DNA from: JBBCJM01 sp037190175
Lineage (GTDB): Bacteria; Pseudomonadota; Alphaproteobacteria; Rhodobacterales; Rhodobacteraceae
Assembly (NCBI GenBank): GCA_037190175.1
Contig: JBBCJM010000060.1
Coordinates: 1-51,045 of the forward strand
Direction of reading: 5' to 3'
Length of the DNA: 51,045 nucleotides
The first letter of the stretch is position 1, and each line of letters opens with the position of its first letter. The notes beneath the pieces were generated by a model. That model worked only from the letters and a program-made list of their open reading frames with translations, ran no database searches and was not told the origin of the DNA. Below, piece after piece: positions 1 to 8,240 of the stretch. Position numbers and translations under genes: made by a program.

Positions 1-237
1 ATGCCGCTGGTCTTCCTGGGCGGCGCCTTCTACTCCATCGACATGCTGCCGCCCTTCTGGCAGGCGGTCAGCCACTTCAACCCGGTGCTCTACCTGGTCA
101 GCGGCTTCCGCTGGTCGTTCTACGGCCAGGCCGACGTCCCCGTGGCCATCAGCCTGGCCGCCATCGCCGCCTTCCTCGCCCTCTGCCTCGCCGCCGTCCG
201 CTGGATCTTCCGCACTGGATGGCGCATCAAGAAATAG
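1..237 (+). CDS. ABC-2 type transporter permease, C-terminal fragment
   Basis: This is the last 78 residues of an ABC-2 family inner-membrane permease, cut by the left window edge. Such permeases are usually about 250 residues, so the ATG at base 1 is probably internal. Residues 1-18 and 45-68 are hydrophobic and membrane-spanning, separated by a short loop with the FNPVLYLVSGFR segment that is typical of the last periplasmic turn of NodJ/DrrB-type permeases. The tail is basic (RIFRTGWRIKK-like), as expected for a cytoplasmic end. Its ATPase partner would lie upstream, outside the window. It converges with the next gene. The substrate cannot be told. Confidence 0.8.
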   Translation: MPLVFLGGAFYSIDMLPPFWQAVSHFNPVLYLVSGFRWSFYGQADVPVAISLAAIAAFLALCLAAVRWIFRTGWRIKK

Positions 238-405
238 CCCCGGGGATGACGCGGAAGAAGCTGGTCTTGTGCGCGAGATGTTCGGCCTAGCCGGCGAGGG
301 CAGGCTCGTGAAGCCATGGCCTCGTAGAGCCTTGCGCCGGGCAACCCGTCCGGGATCGCCGCAGTCCAGAACGTCGAGCATTCGCACGCGGCGCCGGCCG
401 GGGGC

Positions 406-1248
406 CTACGCCTCGTCGCGCACCGGGTTCGACAGGGTGCCGATGCCGGAGATTTCCACCTCGCAGATATCGCCGTGGCGCATCCACAGCGGCGGGGTGC
501 GGCGGGCGCCCACTCCGCCCGGGGTGCCCGAGACGATCACGTCGCCCGGCAGCAGCGGCAGGATGGTCGAGCAATAGGCGATCAGCCGGGGGACCGAGGC
601 GATCAGCAGCGTCAGGTCGGTGTCCTGCACCACCTGCCCGTTCAGCCGGGTCTGCAGGTGCAGCGCGGCGGGGTCGGGGATCTCGTCCGCCGTCACCATC
701 CAGGGGCCGAAGCCGCCGGTGCCGGCGAAGGTCTTGCCCGGCATGAACTGGTGCGTATGCTTCTGCCAGTCGCGCACCGAGGCGTCGTTGTAGCAGGCAT
801 AGCCCGCCACATGGGCCAGCGCCTGCGCCTGGGGGATCCGCCGGCCCTCGCGGCCGATGATCACCGCCAGCTCGCCCTCGTAGTCGAACTGGTCGGATTC
901 CGGCGGCCTGACCAGCGGCTGGCCGTGGCCGACCTGGCTGCCGGCATAGCGGGCGAAGAGCACCGGGTTCGGCGTCTCCTCGCGCCCGGTCTCGCGGATG
1001 TGGTCGTGGTAGTTCAGGCCGACGCAGATGATCTTGTCGGGGTTGGGGATCACCGGGGCATGGTCCACCGCGTCGAAGGCGTGGTCGGGCCTCTCGCCCG
1101 CCAGCGCCGCCGCCGGGGCGAGGTCGCCCTGCGCGAGGAAGTCGCGCAGGCTGGGCGCCAGCCCGCGCCGGGCCAGATCGACGATGCCGGCTTCGGTCAC
1201 CAGGCCCCAGCCGGGGCGGCCCCCGGCGGTAAAGGAACACAATTTCAT
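406..1248 (-). CDS. fumarylacetoacetate hydrolase (FAH) family protein
   Basis: A 280-residue FAH-superfamily enzyme. Members hydrolyse or isomerise ring-fission products of aromatic catabolism (acylpyruvate hydrolase, 5-carboxymethyl-2-hydroxymuconate isomerase, 2-oxohept-3-enedioate hydratase types). The metal-binding acidic residues are visible: E124 and E126 in FDYEGELAVI and D155 in YACYNDAS. Also present are VGLNYHDHI, the oxyanion region, and the GDVIVSGTPGGVG motif near the C terminus. I chose the ATG that begins MKLCSF, two bases after the stop of the upstream hydroxylase, so the two are surely co-transcribed. It is the third gene of a dioxygenase-hydroxylase-FAH run, so it probably processes the meta-cleavage product. 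The exact substrate is unknown. Confidence 0.9.
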   Translation of the reverse strand: MKLCSFTAGGRPGWGLVTEAGIVDLARRGLAPSLRDFLAQGDLAPAAALAGERPDHAFDAVDHAPVIPNPDKIICVGLNYHDHIRETGREETPNPVLFARYAGSQVGHGQPLVRPPESDQFDYEGELAVIIGREGRRIPQAQALAHVAGYACYNDASVRDWQKHTHQFMPGKTFAGTGGFGPWMVTADEIPDPAALHLQTRLNGQVVQDTDLTLLIASVPRLIAYCSTILPLLPGDVIVSGTPGGVGARRTPPLWMRHGDICEVEISGIGTLSNPVRDEA

Positions 1249-1250
1249 GG

Positions 1251-2747
1251 TCAGACCATCTCCGCTTCTTGCAGTTCGACAGGATCGGGCAGCGCCAGCG
1301 CCAGCAGTTCGGCCAGTTCGGCCGGGGTGTCGGCGGCGCCCAGCGTATGGCGGTCGGGGCGCAGCACCGCGGCACGGGCGCCCAGGCGGGCCAGATGCGC
1401 GGCGGCATCGGGCGAGGTGGCGGTGGTCAGCAGCGCCATGCCGGGGGGCAGCGCCAGCCCCTCGGCCAGCGCGGGCTCGGCCACCACCACCCAGCGGTGG
1501 GCGAAGGCGCGGTCCATCAGCCGGCCGTCCGCCAGCCGGGGCTGGCCGAACAGCCGCCCGGCCTTCTCGCCCCGGCCCAGCCCGGGGCCCAGCGGCGGGG
1601 CGATGCTTTCCATCCGCGCGGTGCCGTCCGCGGCCGGCAGGGCCGCGCGCAGCGCCGTCTCGGTGCCGCAGGTGTTGATCAGGCCGCCCAGCCGCACCGC
1701 GGTCTGGATGTATTCCCGCGCATTCGGCTTGCGCTCGCTCTCGTAGCTGTCCAGCAGCCGTTCGGCCGCCTGACCCGAGACCTTGCCCTGACAGACCAGC
1801 GCCAGCTTCCAGTAGAGGTTTGCCACGTCGCGGGTGCCGGCGCACATCCCCTGCCCCATGAAGGGCGGGGTCTGGTGGCAGGCATCGCCGGCCAGGATCA
1901 GCCGCCCGCGGCGCCAGTCCTCGGCCACCAGCGAGTGGAACACGTAGACCGCGGTGCGTTCCAGCCTCGCCTCCTCGGGCTTCAGCCAGGGCGTCAGCAT
2001 CTGCCACACCCGTTCGGGGCGGGCGATCTCGGCCGAGTCCTCCTCGGGGCGCACGGTGATCTCCCACCGCCGGCGCAGGCCGGGGCCGCGCACATAGGTG
2101 GCGGGGCGTTCGGGCACGCAATACTGGATCGAGTGGTCGCCCAGCTCCGGCTTGTCGCGGTTCAGCACCACGTCCACCACCAGCCAGCGTTCGTGGAAGC
2201 CGTAGTCCTCCATCCCCGTGTCGATGAAGCGGCGCACCAGCGACCGCGCCCCGTCGCAGCCCACCACCCAGGCGGCGGTGACCCGTTCCACCTTGCCGCG
2301 GCTCATGTCCTCGTAGCGCAGTTCCACCAGATCGCCGCGGTCCTCGACCATGAACAGGTCGCAGCGGGTGCGGACGGTCACGGTCGGGTGCTGCGCCAGG
2401 CGCTCACGCAGCAGCCGCTCCAGATCGGGCTGGTGGAAGCGATAGTTGGCCCGCCAGCCCTGCGGCCCGATGCCCTGCGGCCGCGGCCAGTCCAGCAAGA
2501 GCCGCCCCTGCGGATCGACAAAGCGCATCCCGGGGTGGTGGGCGGTCAAGGGCTCGATCGCCTCGGCGATGCCGATCCACTGGAACACCCGCATCACCTC
2601 GGCGTCGAAATGCACCGCGCGGGGCAGGTGATAGGCGGCACTCTCGCGCTCCAGCACCAGCACTCTCACGCCGCACTGGCCCAGCAGATGCGCCAGCGTG
2701 GCGCCGGCCGGGCCATAGCCGATCACGGCAACGTCGTAATGCTCCAT
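1251..2747 (-). CDS. MhpA-like FAD-dependent aromatic hydroxylase
   Basis: A 498-residue class A flavoprotein monooxygenase of the type that hydroxylates 3-(3-hydroxyphenyl)propionate or related phenols to catechols with NAD(P)H and O2. The three diagnostic sites are present: GYGPAG dinucleotide-binding loop at residues 10-15, the DG motif in GCDGARSLVRR at 165-166, and the GD motif at 287-288 in LAGDACHQTPPFMGQGM, which is the MhpA-type sequence. I chose MEHYDV as the start because it puts the Rossmann strand at the usual position. The stop of the preceding dioxygenase lies 2 bases upstream, so translation is coupled. The substrate is presumably a phenolic acid that becomes the catechol cleaved by the neighbouring dioxygenase (inference). 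Confidence 0.9.
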   Translation of the reverse strand: MEHYDVAVIGYGPAGATLAHLLGQCGVRVLVLERESAAYHLPRAVHFDAEVMRVFQWIGIAEAIEPLTAHHPGMRFVDPQGRLLLDWPRPQGIGPQGWRANYRFHQPDLERLLRERLAQHPTVTVRTRCDLFMVEDRGDLVELRYEDMSRGKVERVTAAWVVGCDGARSLVRRFIDTGMEDYGFHERWLVVDVVLNRDKPELGDHSIQYCVPERPATYVRGPGLRRRWEITVRPEEDSAEIARPERVWQMLTPWLKPEEARLERTAVYVFHSLVAEDWRRGRLILAGDACHQTPPFMGQGMCAGTRDVANLYWKLALVCQGKVSGQAAERLLDSYESERKPNAREYIQTAVRLGGLINTCGTETALRAALPAADGTARMESIAPPLGPGLGRGEKAGRLFGQPRLADGRLMDRAFAHRWVVVAEPALAEGLALPPGMALLTTATSPDAAAHLARLGARAAVLRPDRHTLGAADTPAELAELLALALPDPVELQEAEMV

Positions 2748-2749
2748 CG

Positions 2750-3730
2750 CTACCTCCCCGCCTTCGCCAGTTCGCCGTAGAGCCAGGGGCAATCCGCCAC
2801 CGGCGGGGCCCGGCGGCCGCGCGCCGCCGCGTCCAGCCGCATCTCGCGCAGCCGCCGGCGCCCGCCCTCCTCGGGCAGGTACAGCCGTTCGTGGCCCCAG
2901 AAGCTGGGGCCGTCATGGGTCTCGTGCGGCTCCCAGGTCGCGGGGTCGATCAGCCGCCCGCCCCAGCCGTTCTCCACGAAGAAGCCCGAGGGCGAATGTG
3001 CGTAGTAGCTGGTCATGTAGTCGTTGGTGTGCCGGCCGAGCGTATAGGCCACCCGCCCCTCCTGCTGCTGGGCGAGGTCGTAGCCCTGCCCCACGTCGTC
3101 CAGGTTCTGGAACTCGACCATGAAGTGGTGGAACCCGGCCTGGCCCGAGCCCACCATGGCGAAGGAATGGTGCCGCTGGTTCAGGTGGAAGAAATAAAGC
3201 CCATAGGGCTGCAACCCGTAGTCCGAGACGTGGAAGTCCAAGAGGTCGCGGTAGAAGGGCATCATCACCTCGATGTCCTTCACGTGCAGCACCGCATGGC
3301 CCATGCCCAGGGGGCCGGTGCGGAAGCCGTCGATGGGCCGGCCCGGCACGAAGGGATCGGTGGCGATCATCGGGGCGTGGAACAGCTCCACCCGGTTGCC
3401 CATCGGGTCGTGGAACCAGATCAGGTCGCCCACGAACCGCCGGTCGGCCAGCTCGCGGCTGCCCGCGTTGACCGCCGTCCCTGCCGCCTCCAGCCGCGCG
3501 GCATAGGCCTGCAGGTCGTCGCGGCGTTCCACCTCGAAGCCCAGGAAGGCCAGCGTCTCGCCCGGTTCGTCCGAGACCAGCAGCCGCTGCACACGATCGT
3601 CCATGCGGAAGGCCAGCGCGCGGCCGCCGCGGTCGATCTTCTGCATCCCCAGCAGGCCGCCGGCGAAATCCGCCCAGTCGTCCAGCCGGTCGGAGCGCAC
3701 GCCCAGATAGCCCAGAGCATTGATTGCCAT
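2750..3730 (-). CDS. type I extradiol (catechol 2,3-type) dioxygenase, VOC fold
   Basis: A 326-residue two-domain vicinal-oxygen-chelate dioxygenase resembling BphC (2,3-dihydroxybiphenyl 1,2-dioxygenase), which opens catechols meta to the hydroxyls using Fe(II). The catalytic C-terminal domain shows the 2-His-1-carboxylate triad: H145 in MGHAVLHVKD, H202 in FHHFMVEF and E253 in FFVENGWGG. H188 and H234 are candidate second-sphere histidines. The N-terminal domain (about 1-120) is the non-catalytic VOC copy. An AGGAAA ribosome site precedes the ATG. It is the first gene of the hydroxylase and FAH-hydrolase unit. No alpha/beta-fold C-C hydrolase (MhpC/BphD) accompanies it. Confidence 0.92.
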   Translation of the reverse strand: MAINALGYLGVRSDRLDDWADFAGGLLGMQKIDRGGRALAFRMDDRVQRLLVSDEPGETLAFLGFEVERRDDLQAYAARLEAAGTAVNAGSRELADRRFVGDLIWFHDPMGNRVELFHAPMIATDPFVPGRPIDGFRTGPLGMGHAVLHVKDIEVMMPFYRDLLDFHVSDYGLQPYGLYFFHLNQRHHSFAMVGSGQAGFHHFMVEFQNLDDVGQGYDLAQQQEGRVAYTLGRHTNDYMTSYYAHSPSGFFVENGWGGRLIDPATWEPHETHDGPSFWGHERLYLPEEGGRRRLREMRLDAAARGRRAPPVADCPWLYGELAKAGR

Positions 3731-3807
3731 GGTTTTTCCTGTCGATTGAGTTCGGTTGCCCCGATCCTGCCGCAGCGGGTCGCCGCGGCACAGGGCCTGT
3801 CCCCCGT

Positions 3808-3826
3808 CCGTCCGCCAGGCGGACGG
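3808..3826. promoter_or_regulatory. inverted repeat GTCCGCC-N-GGCGGAC, copy 1
   Basis: A 9-bp-arm palindrome whose 15-bp core GTCCGCCAGGCGGAC (3810-3824) also occurs exactly at 6806-6820. It lies 12 bases after the dctP stop and about 80 bases upstream of the dioxygenase ATG. The odd-centred 15-bp layout matches the form of IclR-family operators. No T-run follows on the minus strand, so a classical terminator is less likely here. It could instead be a hairpin protecting the 3' end of the dctP message. Confidence 0.55.
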
Positions 3827-3835
3827 GGGATGCGC

Positions 3836-4834
3836 TCACTCCACCGTCCGGCGCGCGGTGTCCAGCGCGGCCTTCGCGGCCTCGGGGTCCGGCTGGCCGG
3901 AAAGCCAGGCATCGGTGGCCGGGGCCAGCGCCGCCTGCCATGCGGCCAGCGCGGCCTCGTCCAGGTCGATGAACTTCACCCGGCCGGCGTCGCGGAAGCC
4001 CTTTTCGATCTCGGCGTCGGTGGTGTCGACCACGCCCGCGATCCATTCCGCCATGGCGCGGCCCGAGGCCGCCTCCAGCACCTGGCGATCCGCTTCGGGC
4101 AGGGCGTCCCAGGCCGCCCTGTTCATCAGGATCGCCATCGGCTGCGCCATGAAGTGCAGCGAGGTGACGGTGGGCGCCACCTCGTCCAGCCGGAACGTCT
4201 TGTAGGCGTCCATCACCCAGACCGCGCCCGAGACCACGCGGCGCTCCAGGTTCTCGTAGACCTGCGGCGCCGGGATCGCCACGCCCGAGGCGCCGAGCAG
4301 CGCCAGCAGTTCCGAGCCGAAGGGCGAGGGGGTGCGCAGCTTCAGCCCCGACAGGTCGGCCGGGCCGGTCACCCCGTTGCCGGCCATCAGGAAGCGGTAG
4401 CCGGGGGTCGAGAACAGCGCCAGCACCTTGTAGTCGGCATATTCCTTGTCCAGCACACCGCCCTCGGCCAGCGCGTTCAGGATCGCGGTGCCCTGGGCCG
4501 AGGTCTGCACCAGCCCCGGCACCTCGACCACACCCGACAGCGGGAACAGGCCCGGCGTATAGGTGGGCACCACCAGCGCCACGTCGGCCACCCCGGCCTT
4601 CACCAGCTCCGCCTGCGCCGGCGGGGCGCCCAGGATCGCGCCGGGGTACAGGCGCAGGCTGGTGCCGCCGGTGAACTTCGGGTTGATCTCGTCGATCCAG
4701 GCCTGCAGCACCCTGGCCGAATAGAAGCCCAAGGGCGGCTCGAAGGACGACACGCGCAGCTCGCGCGCCTCGGCGGCAAGGGGGGCGGCCAGCGCGAGCG
4801 CCATGGCAGCGGAACGCAGAAGGGTCTTCAGCAT
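3836..4834 (-). CDS. dctP: TRAP transporter solute-binding protein DctP
   Basis: A 332-residue periplasmic receptor of a tripartite ATP-independent transporter, which captures carboxylate-type solutes for sodium- or proton-driven import. The first 23 residues form a signal peptide (basic MLKTLLR, hydrophobic run, AEA cleavage region). The body shows the TRAP receptor features GVADVALVVPTYTPGLFPL near residue 85 and the LSGLKLRTPS segment that carries the conserved substrate-carboxylate-binding arginine. A strong CGGAGGAAA ribosome site lies just upstream. It follows the permease genes in the same orientation. The neighbouring aromatic genes suggest an aromatic or phenylpropanoid acid ligand (inference). 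Confidence 0.93.
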   Translation of the reverse strand: MLKTLLRSAAMALALAAPLAAEARELRVSSFEPPLGFYSARVLQAWIDEINPKFTGGTSLRLYPGAILGAPPAQAELVKAGVADVALVVPTYTPGLFPLSGVVEVPGLVQTSAQGTAILNALAEGGVLDKEYADYKVLALFSTPGYRFLMAGNGVTGPADLSGLKLRTPSPFGSELLALLGASGVAIPAPQVYENLERRVVSGAVWVMDAYKTFRLDEVAPTVTSLHFMAQPMAILMNRAAWDALPEADRQVLEAASGRAMAEWIAGVVDTTDAEIEKGFRDAGRVKFIDLDEAALAAWQAALAPATDAWLSGQPDPEAAKAALDTARRTVE

Positions 4835-4866
4835 CGGGTTTCCTCCGTGAATGTCGGGTGAGTGGG

Positions 4867-6177
4867 TCAGAAGGCGGTCTGCGGCAGCCACAGCGCGATG
4901 GCCGGAAAGGCGATCAGCAGCGCCAGCCGCACGAGGTCGGCCAGGATGAAGGGGACCACACCCTTCCACAGGTCCAGCATCGTGTATTCGGGGTTGGTGG
5001 TCTTGAGGACGAACAGGTTCATCCCCCCGGGCGGGGTGATCAGCCCCAGTTCCACGATCACCACCGCATAGATGCCGAACCACACCAGATCGACGCCGGC
5101 CATCTGGCAGATCGGCACGAAGAGCGGGATGGTCAGCAGGAGCATGGCCAGTTCGTCCATCAGCATCCCGAGAACGAAGTAGATCGCGGTCATCACCAGG
5201 ATCACCAGCATCGGGCTGTCCATCACGCCGGCGAACAGGCCGGTCAGCAGGAAGGGCAGTCCCGACAGCGCCAGGAAGCCGTTGAAGAGGTTGGCCGCGA
5301 TCAGCACCAGATAGAGCGCGCCGCAGGTCTGCGCGGTGTCCAGCGCCGCGCCGATGAAGCCCTGCACCGACAGCCGCCGCGAGACCATGCCATAGGCCAG
5401 CATCACCGCCACGCCGACCGCCGCCGTCTCGTTGGCGGTGAAGACGCCGGAATAGAGCCCGCCCATCACCAGGCCGAAGACGAAGATCGCGGGCGACATC
5501 TCCAGGATCGCGGCGCGCTTCTCGGCCCAGCCCGCGCGTTCGCGGCTGATGCCGGAAAAGCCCGACCTGCCCAGCACCAGCGGCAGCCAGACCGCCAGCC
5601 CGTAGAGCAGGATGGCCAGCACCACCGGCCCGGCCGTGGCCAGCATCAGCTGGCGGATCGACTGCTCGGCCAGGAAGGCATAGATGACCAGGATGGTCGA
5701 GGGCGGGATCAGGATGCCCAGCGTGCCCCCGGCCGCCACGGTCCCCGCGGCGACCCGGCGGGGGTAATGCGCGCGCTCCATCTCGGGCAGGGCGATGCGG
5801 CCCATGGTGGCGGTGGTGGCCAGCGAGGATCCCGCGATCATCCCGAACCCCGCCGAGGCGCCGATGGTGGCCAGCGCCAGCCCGCCGCGGCGATGCCCGA
5901 TCAGCACCGTCATCGCCCGGAACAATCGCGTCGACAGCCCCGTCCGCACCGCCAGGTTGCCCATCAGCACGAAGAGCGGCAGCATGGTCAGCGTGTAGTT
6001 GGTGATCGAGTCCCAGATCGAGGTCGCGCTCATCGCCACCATCGGTACGGGGCCCAGGATGTAGGCCACGCCCAGGATCCCCACCAGGCCCATCGAGACG
6101 CCGACCGGCACCTCCAGCAGGATCAGCGCCAGCGTCAGCAGGAAGCCGAGGCTTCCCAGCAGCAAGCCGTCCGGCAT
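4867..6177 (-). CDS. dctM: TRAP transporter large permease DctM
   Basis: A 436-residue integral membrane protein, the transport subunit of the TRAP system. It has about 12 hydrophobic segments and family landmarks such as LLEVPVGVSMGLVG near the N terminus, GIASAGFGMIAGSS-type re-entrant sequence around residue 120, ILIPPSTILVIYA, and LITPPGGMNLFVLK near the C terminus. Its ATG sits 3 bases after the dctQ stop, with GGAGGG supplied by the end of dctQ. The length is normal for a free-standing DctM, not a DctQM fusion. Confidence 0.95.
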   Translation of the reverse strand: MPDGLLLGSLGFLLTLALILLEVPVGVSMGLVGILGVAYILGPVPMVAMSATSIWDSITNYTLTMLPLFVLMGNLAVRTGLSTRLFRAMTVLIGHRRGGLALATIGASAGFGMIAGSSLATTATMGRIALPEMERAHYPRRVAAGTVAAGGTLGILIPPSTILVIYAFLAEQSIRQLMLATAGPVVLAILLYGLAVWLPLVLGRSGFSGISRERAGWAEKRAAILEMSPAIFVFGLVMGGLYSGVFTANETAAVGVAVMLAYGMVSRRLSVQGFIGAALDTAQTCGALYLVLIAANLFNGFLALSGLPFLLTGLFAGVMDSPMLVILVMTAIYFVLGMLMDELAMLLLTIPLFVPICQMAGVDLVWFGIYAVVIVELGLITPPGGMNLFVLKTTNPEYTMLDLWKGVVPFILADLVRLALLIAFPAIALWLPQTAF

Positions 6178-6180
6178 GGC

Positions 6181-6660
6181 TCAGCCCTCCCGCCCGGCGA
6201 ACTGCCGCCACAGCCCGACCGCCGCCGAGATCGCCGCCAAGGCCAGCGTGCCGCTGACGATCCACAACAGCAGGGGCATGGGCAGGCGCAGGTCGCGCGT
6301 GGTCTCGGGCGAGCCGATCTTGCCGAAGGCGTTGGTGGCCACGATCCACAGCATCAGCACCGCGAAGACCAGCGAGGCCAGCGCCCCCAGCCGGCCCAGC
6401 GGGCGGGCGAAGCGGCCCGGATGCATCTCGGACAGCAGTTTCGCGCAGACGTGGCTGCGGTCCTCATAGCAGACCGGCATCGACAGAAGCGCGCCGAAGC
6501 CGATCAGCAGCGAGGTCACCTCGATGGCCGCCGGCACGTTGGCACCGAACAACCCGCGGGCCGCCACATCGGCCACCGTCACCGCCGCACCCAGCAGAAA
6601 GCAGGTCGCCGCGGTGCCCAGCAGGGCGGGCCGATACAGTTTCAGGACGGCCCGGCTCAT
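6181..6660 (-). CDS. dctQ: TRAP transporter small permease DctQ
   Basis: A 159-residue four-helix membrane subunit that pairs with DctM. Hydrophobic helices lie near residues 10-32, 45-65, 88-110 and 125-148, and the central PVCYEDRSHVCAKLL loop is the family's hallmark between helices 2 and 3. I chose MSRAVLK as the start since upstream in-frame residues are arginine-rich and unlike the family. Order dctQ-dctM-dctP on one strand gives a full transporter. The upstream 170-base gap carries copy 2 of the 15-bp palindrome. Confidence 0.9.
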   Translation of the reverse strand: MSRAVLKLYRPALLGTAATCFLLGAAVTVADVAARGLFGANVPAAIEVTSLLIGFGALLSMPVCYEDRSHVCAKLLSEMHPGRFARPLGRLGALASLVFAVLMLWIVATNAFGKIGSPETTRDLRLPMPLLLWIVSGTLALAAISAAVGLWRQFAGREG

Positions 6661-6805
6661 GCCGCGCCCGTCCGGTCGACGGAACAATTCCCCGCAGCGG
6701 CGCCGCAGTTGCGCATGAGCCCTCCCCCGATCCTGTAGCAATCCGATCTCCCGGAAGCCGCTTTAGGCGAGGCACCTGCGACAAGGCGACACGGCAGGCA
6801 AAAAT

Positions 6806-6820
6806 GTCCGCCAGGCGGAC
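6806..6820. promoter_or_regulatory. inverted repeat GTCCGCC-N-GGCGGAC, copy 2
   Basis: This is an exact repeat of the 15-bp core found at 3810-3824. It sits 10 bases beyond the GST stop and about 150 bases upstream of dctQ. Read on the minus strand it is followed by ATTTTTG, so it may also end the GST transcript. The identical sequence before two transcription units of one catabolic module argues for a shared operator, with the IclR regulator encoded at 7455-8240 as first candidate. Confidence 0.5.
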
Positions 6821-6830
6821 TCCTCGCCGA

Positions 6831-7436
6831 TCAGCGCCCCAGCGCCCGCTGCACCTCGGGCAGGGCGGCCATCCGGGCGTGGAACGCCTCCAGCGCGGGC
6901 GGCGGCTCCACCCCGATCTGCGCGCGCCAGTCCAGCAGGTAGAACACCGCCGCATCGGCGATGCCGGGCCGGTCGAAGAACCAGTCCGCCTGCCCCAGCC
7001 GTTCGGCCAGCCGCGCGAAGCCGTCGCGCACCGCCTCCTGCCCGTGGCGGCGCAGCACCTCCTGCATCGCCGGGTCGTCGGGGGCGAACTTGGCCGGCCG
7101 CATCGCCAGCGTCGAGCCGCGCATGTGCAGCGAGGAGACCACGTAGTCCACCAGCTCCAGCGCCCGGTATTCGCCGTCCGGCCCCGCGGGCAGCAGCCCC
7201 GCGGCGGGGAAATTGCGCCCGATCCACAGCGAGATGACCGGGTATTCGGTCAGCAGGCTGCCATCGGGCCGCAGCAGCGCGGGCACCTTGCCCTTGGGAT
7301 TCAGCGCCAGATACTCGGGCTTGCGCTGCTCGCCCCTGGCCAGCGAGACGATGGCGGTCTCGTAGGGTGCGCCGGTCAGTTCCAGCAGGATGCGGATGCC
7401 CAGCGAACAGGCGCCGGGCGAGTGGTACAGTTTCAT
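6831..7436 (-). CDS. beta-class glutathione S-transferase
   Basis: A 201-residue cytosolic GST. The N-terminal thioredoxin-like domain (1-80) begins MKLYHSPGACSLGIRI, where C10 of the SPGACS motif is the beta-class mixed-disulfide cysteine. YLALNPKGKVPALL carries the cis-proline and LLTEYPVISLWI the glutathione-binding E-[S/Y] element. The C-terminal helical domain includes FFDRPGIADAAVFYLLDW. In aromatic gene sets such GSTs act as glutathione-dependent isomerases or dehalogenases, but the role here is not known. The start was chosen at MKLYHS, as the family begins there. It lies 18 bases downstream of the IclR gene and is probably in its operon. Confidence 0.9.
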   Translation of the reverse strand: MKLYHSPGACSLGIRILLELTGAPYETAIVSLARGEQRKPEYLALNPKGKVPALLRPDGSLLTEYPVISLWIGRNFPAAGLLPAGPDGEYRALELVDYVVSSLHMRGSTLAMRPAKFAPDDPAMQEVLRRHGQEAVRDGFARLAERLGQADWFFDRPGIADAAVFYLLDWRAQIGVEPPPALEAFHARMAALPEVQRALGR

Positions 7437-7454
7437 TCGGTCCTCCCTCATCAA

Positions 7455-8240
7455 TCAGCGCGACAGCCGCTCGGCCAGCTGGCCGGCCAGTTCGGCCAGC
7501 GGTGCCGCCCCCAGTTCCACCGCCGCGGCCGTCTTCATCGCCGAGCGGATCCAGATCATCGAGACGCAGGCCAGCACCTGCCCGTCCACCATCACCGGCA
7601 CCGCCAGCGAGGCGGTCTGCGCCTTGAACTCGCCGGCGTCGCGCAGGGCATGGCCGCGGGCGCGGGTGTCGGCGATCATCCGCTCCAGCCAGCCGCCTTC
7701 CAGAAAGAACATGTCGGCCGGGTCGCCCAATCGGCGCAGGTGATCGACGATCAGCCCGCGCTCGGTCCCGCTGCAGAAGGCCAGATAGGCCCGCCCCGCC
7801 GAAGTGCGCAGCACCGGCAGCCGATAGCCGGTCATCGCCCGGTCGATCGACAGGGGCGAGCGGCCGTGCGTGGTCTCCTGGATCACCATGGCGGCGTTGT
7901 CGTAGACCGACAGGTCCAGCGGCCAGACCAGCCGGTCGGCATATTCGGCCAGCAGCGGCGCGCCGATCTGGCACAGCTCCGAATGCATGGCCGAGCCGTC
8001 GCCCAGCGAGGCGGCCAGCCGGGTCACCCGCACGATGTTGGAGCTGGCCGAGAAGGTGACATAGCCCGCCTCCTCCAGCGTCTCGATCAGGCGATAGACG
8101 GTCGGCCGCGGCAGGTCCAGCGCCCGGGCGATCTCGCCCGCCCGGGCCGAGCCCACGGCATTGACATGGCGCAGAACCTCGAGCCCCCGCAACAGGGCGC
8201 GGACCCCTTCCGTCCCCCTCGCCCTGTGCCCGCCGGTCAT
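7455..8240 (-). CDS. IclR-family transcriptional regulator
   Basis: A 261-residue regulator. The winged helix-turn-helix lies at residues 15-65, with ARAGEIARALDLPRPTVYR as the recognition part. The IclR effector domain spans about 90-255 and ends in the FKAQTASLAVPVMVDGQ and CVSMIWIRSAM segments of the ligand pocket. Its ATG overlaps the stop of the upstream CMD-like gene by four bases (ATGA), so the two are translationally coupled. IclR proteins often control aromatic catabolism. The two identical 15-bp palindromes at 3810 and 6806 are plausible binding sites (inference). Confidence 0.92.
   Translation of the reverse strand: MTGGHRARGTEGVRALLRGLEVLRHVNAVGSARAGEIARALDLPRPTVYRLIETLEEAGYVTFSASSNIVRVTRLAASLGDGSAMHSELCQIGAPLLAEYADRLVWPLDLSVYDNAAMVIQETTHGRSPLSIDRAMTGYRLPVLRTSAGRAYLAFCSGTERGLIVDHLRRLGDPADMFFLEGGWLERMIADTRARGHALRDAGEFKAQTASLAVPVMVDGQVLACVSMIWIRSAMKTAAAVELGAAPLAELAGQLAERLSR

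Noticed and set aside
238..405. Possible small gene or mobile-element remnant between the ABC permease and the FAH gene
   Set aside because: Short arginine-rich frames exist on both strands but none has a start with ribosome site or any family resemblance.
2891..4861. Long plus-strand open frame opposite the dioxygenase and dctP genes
   Set aside because: Its translation is histidine-, arginine- and glutamine-rich without any domain and lies opposite well-recognised genes. It is an effect of high GC at third codon positions.
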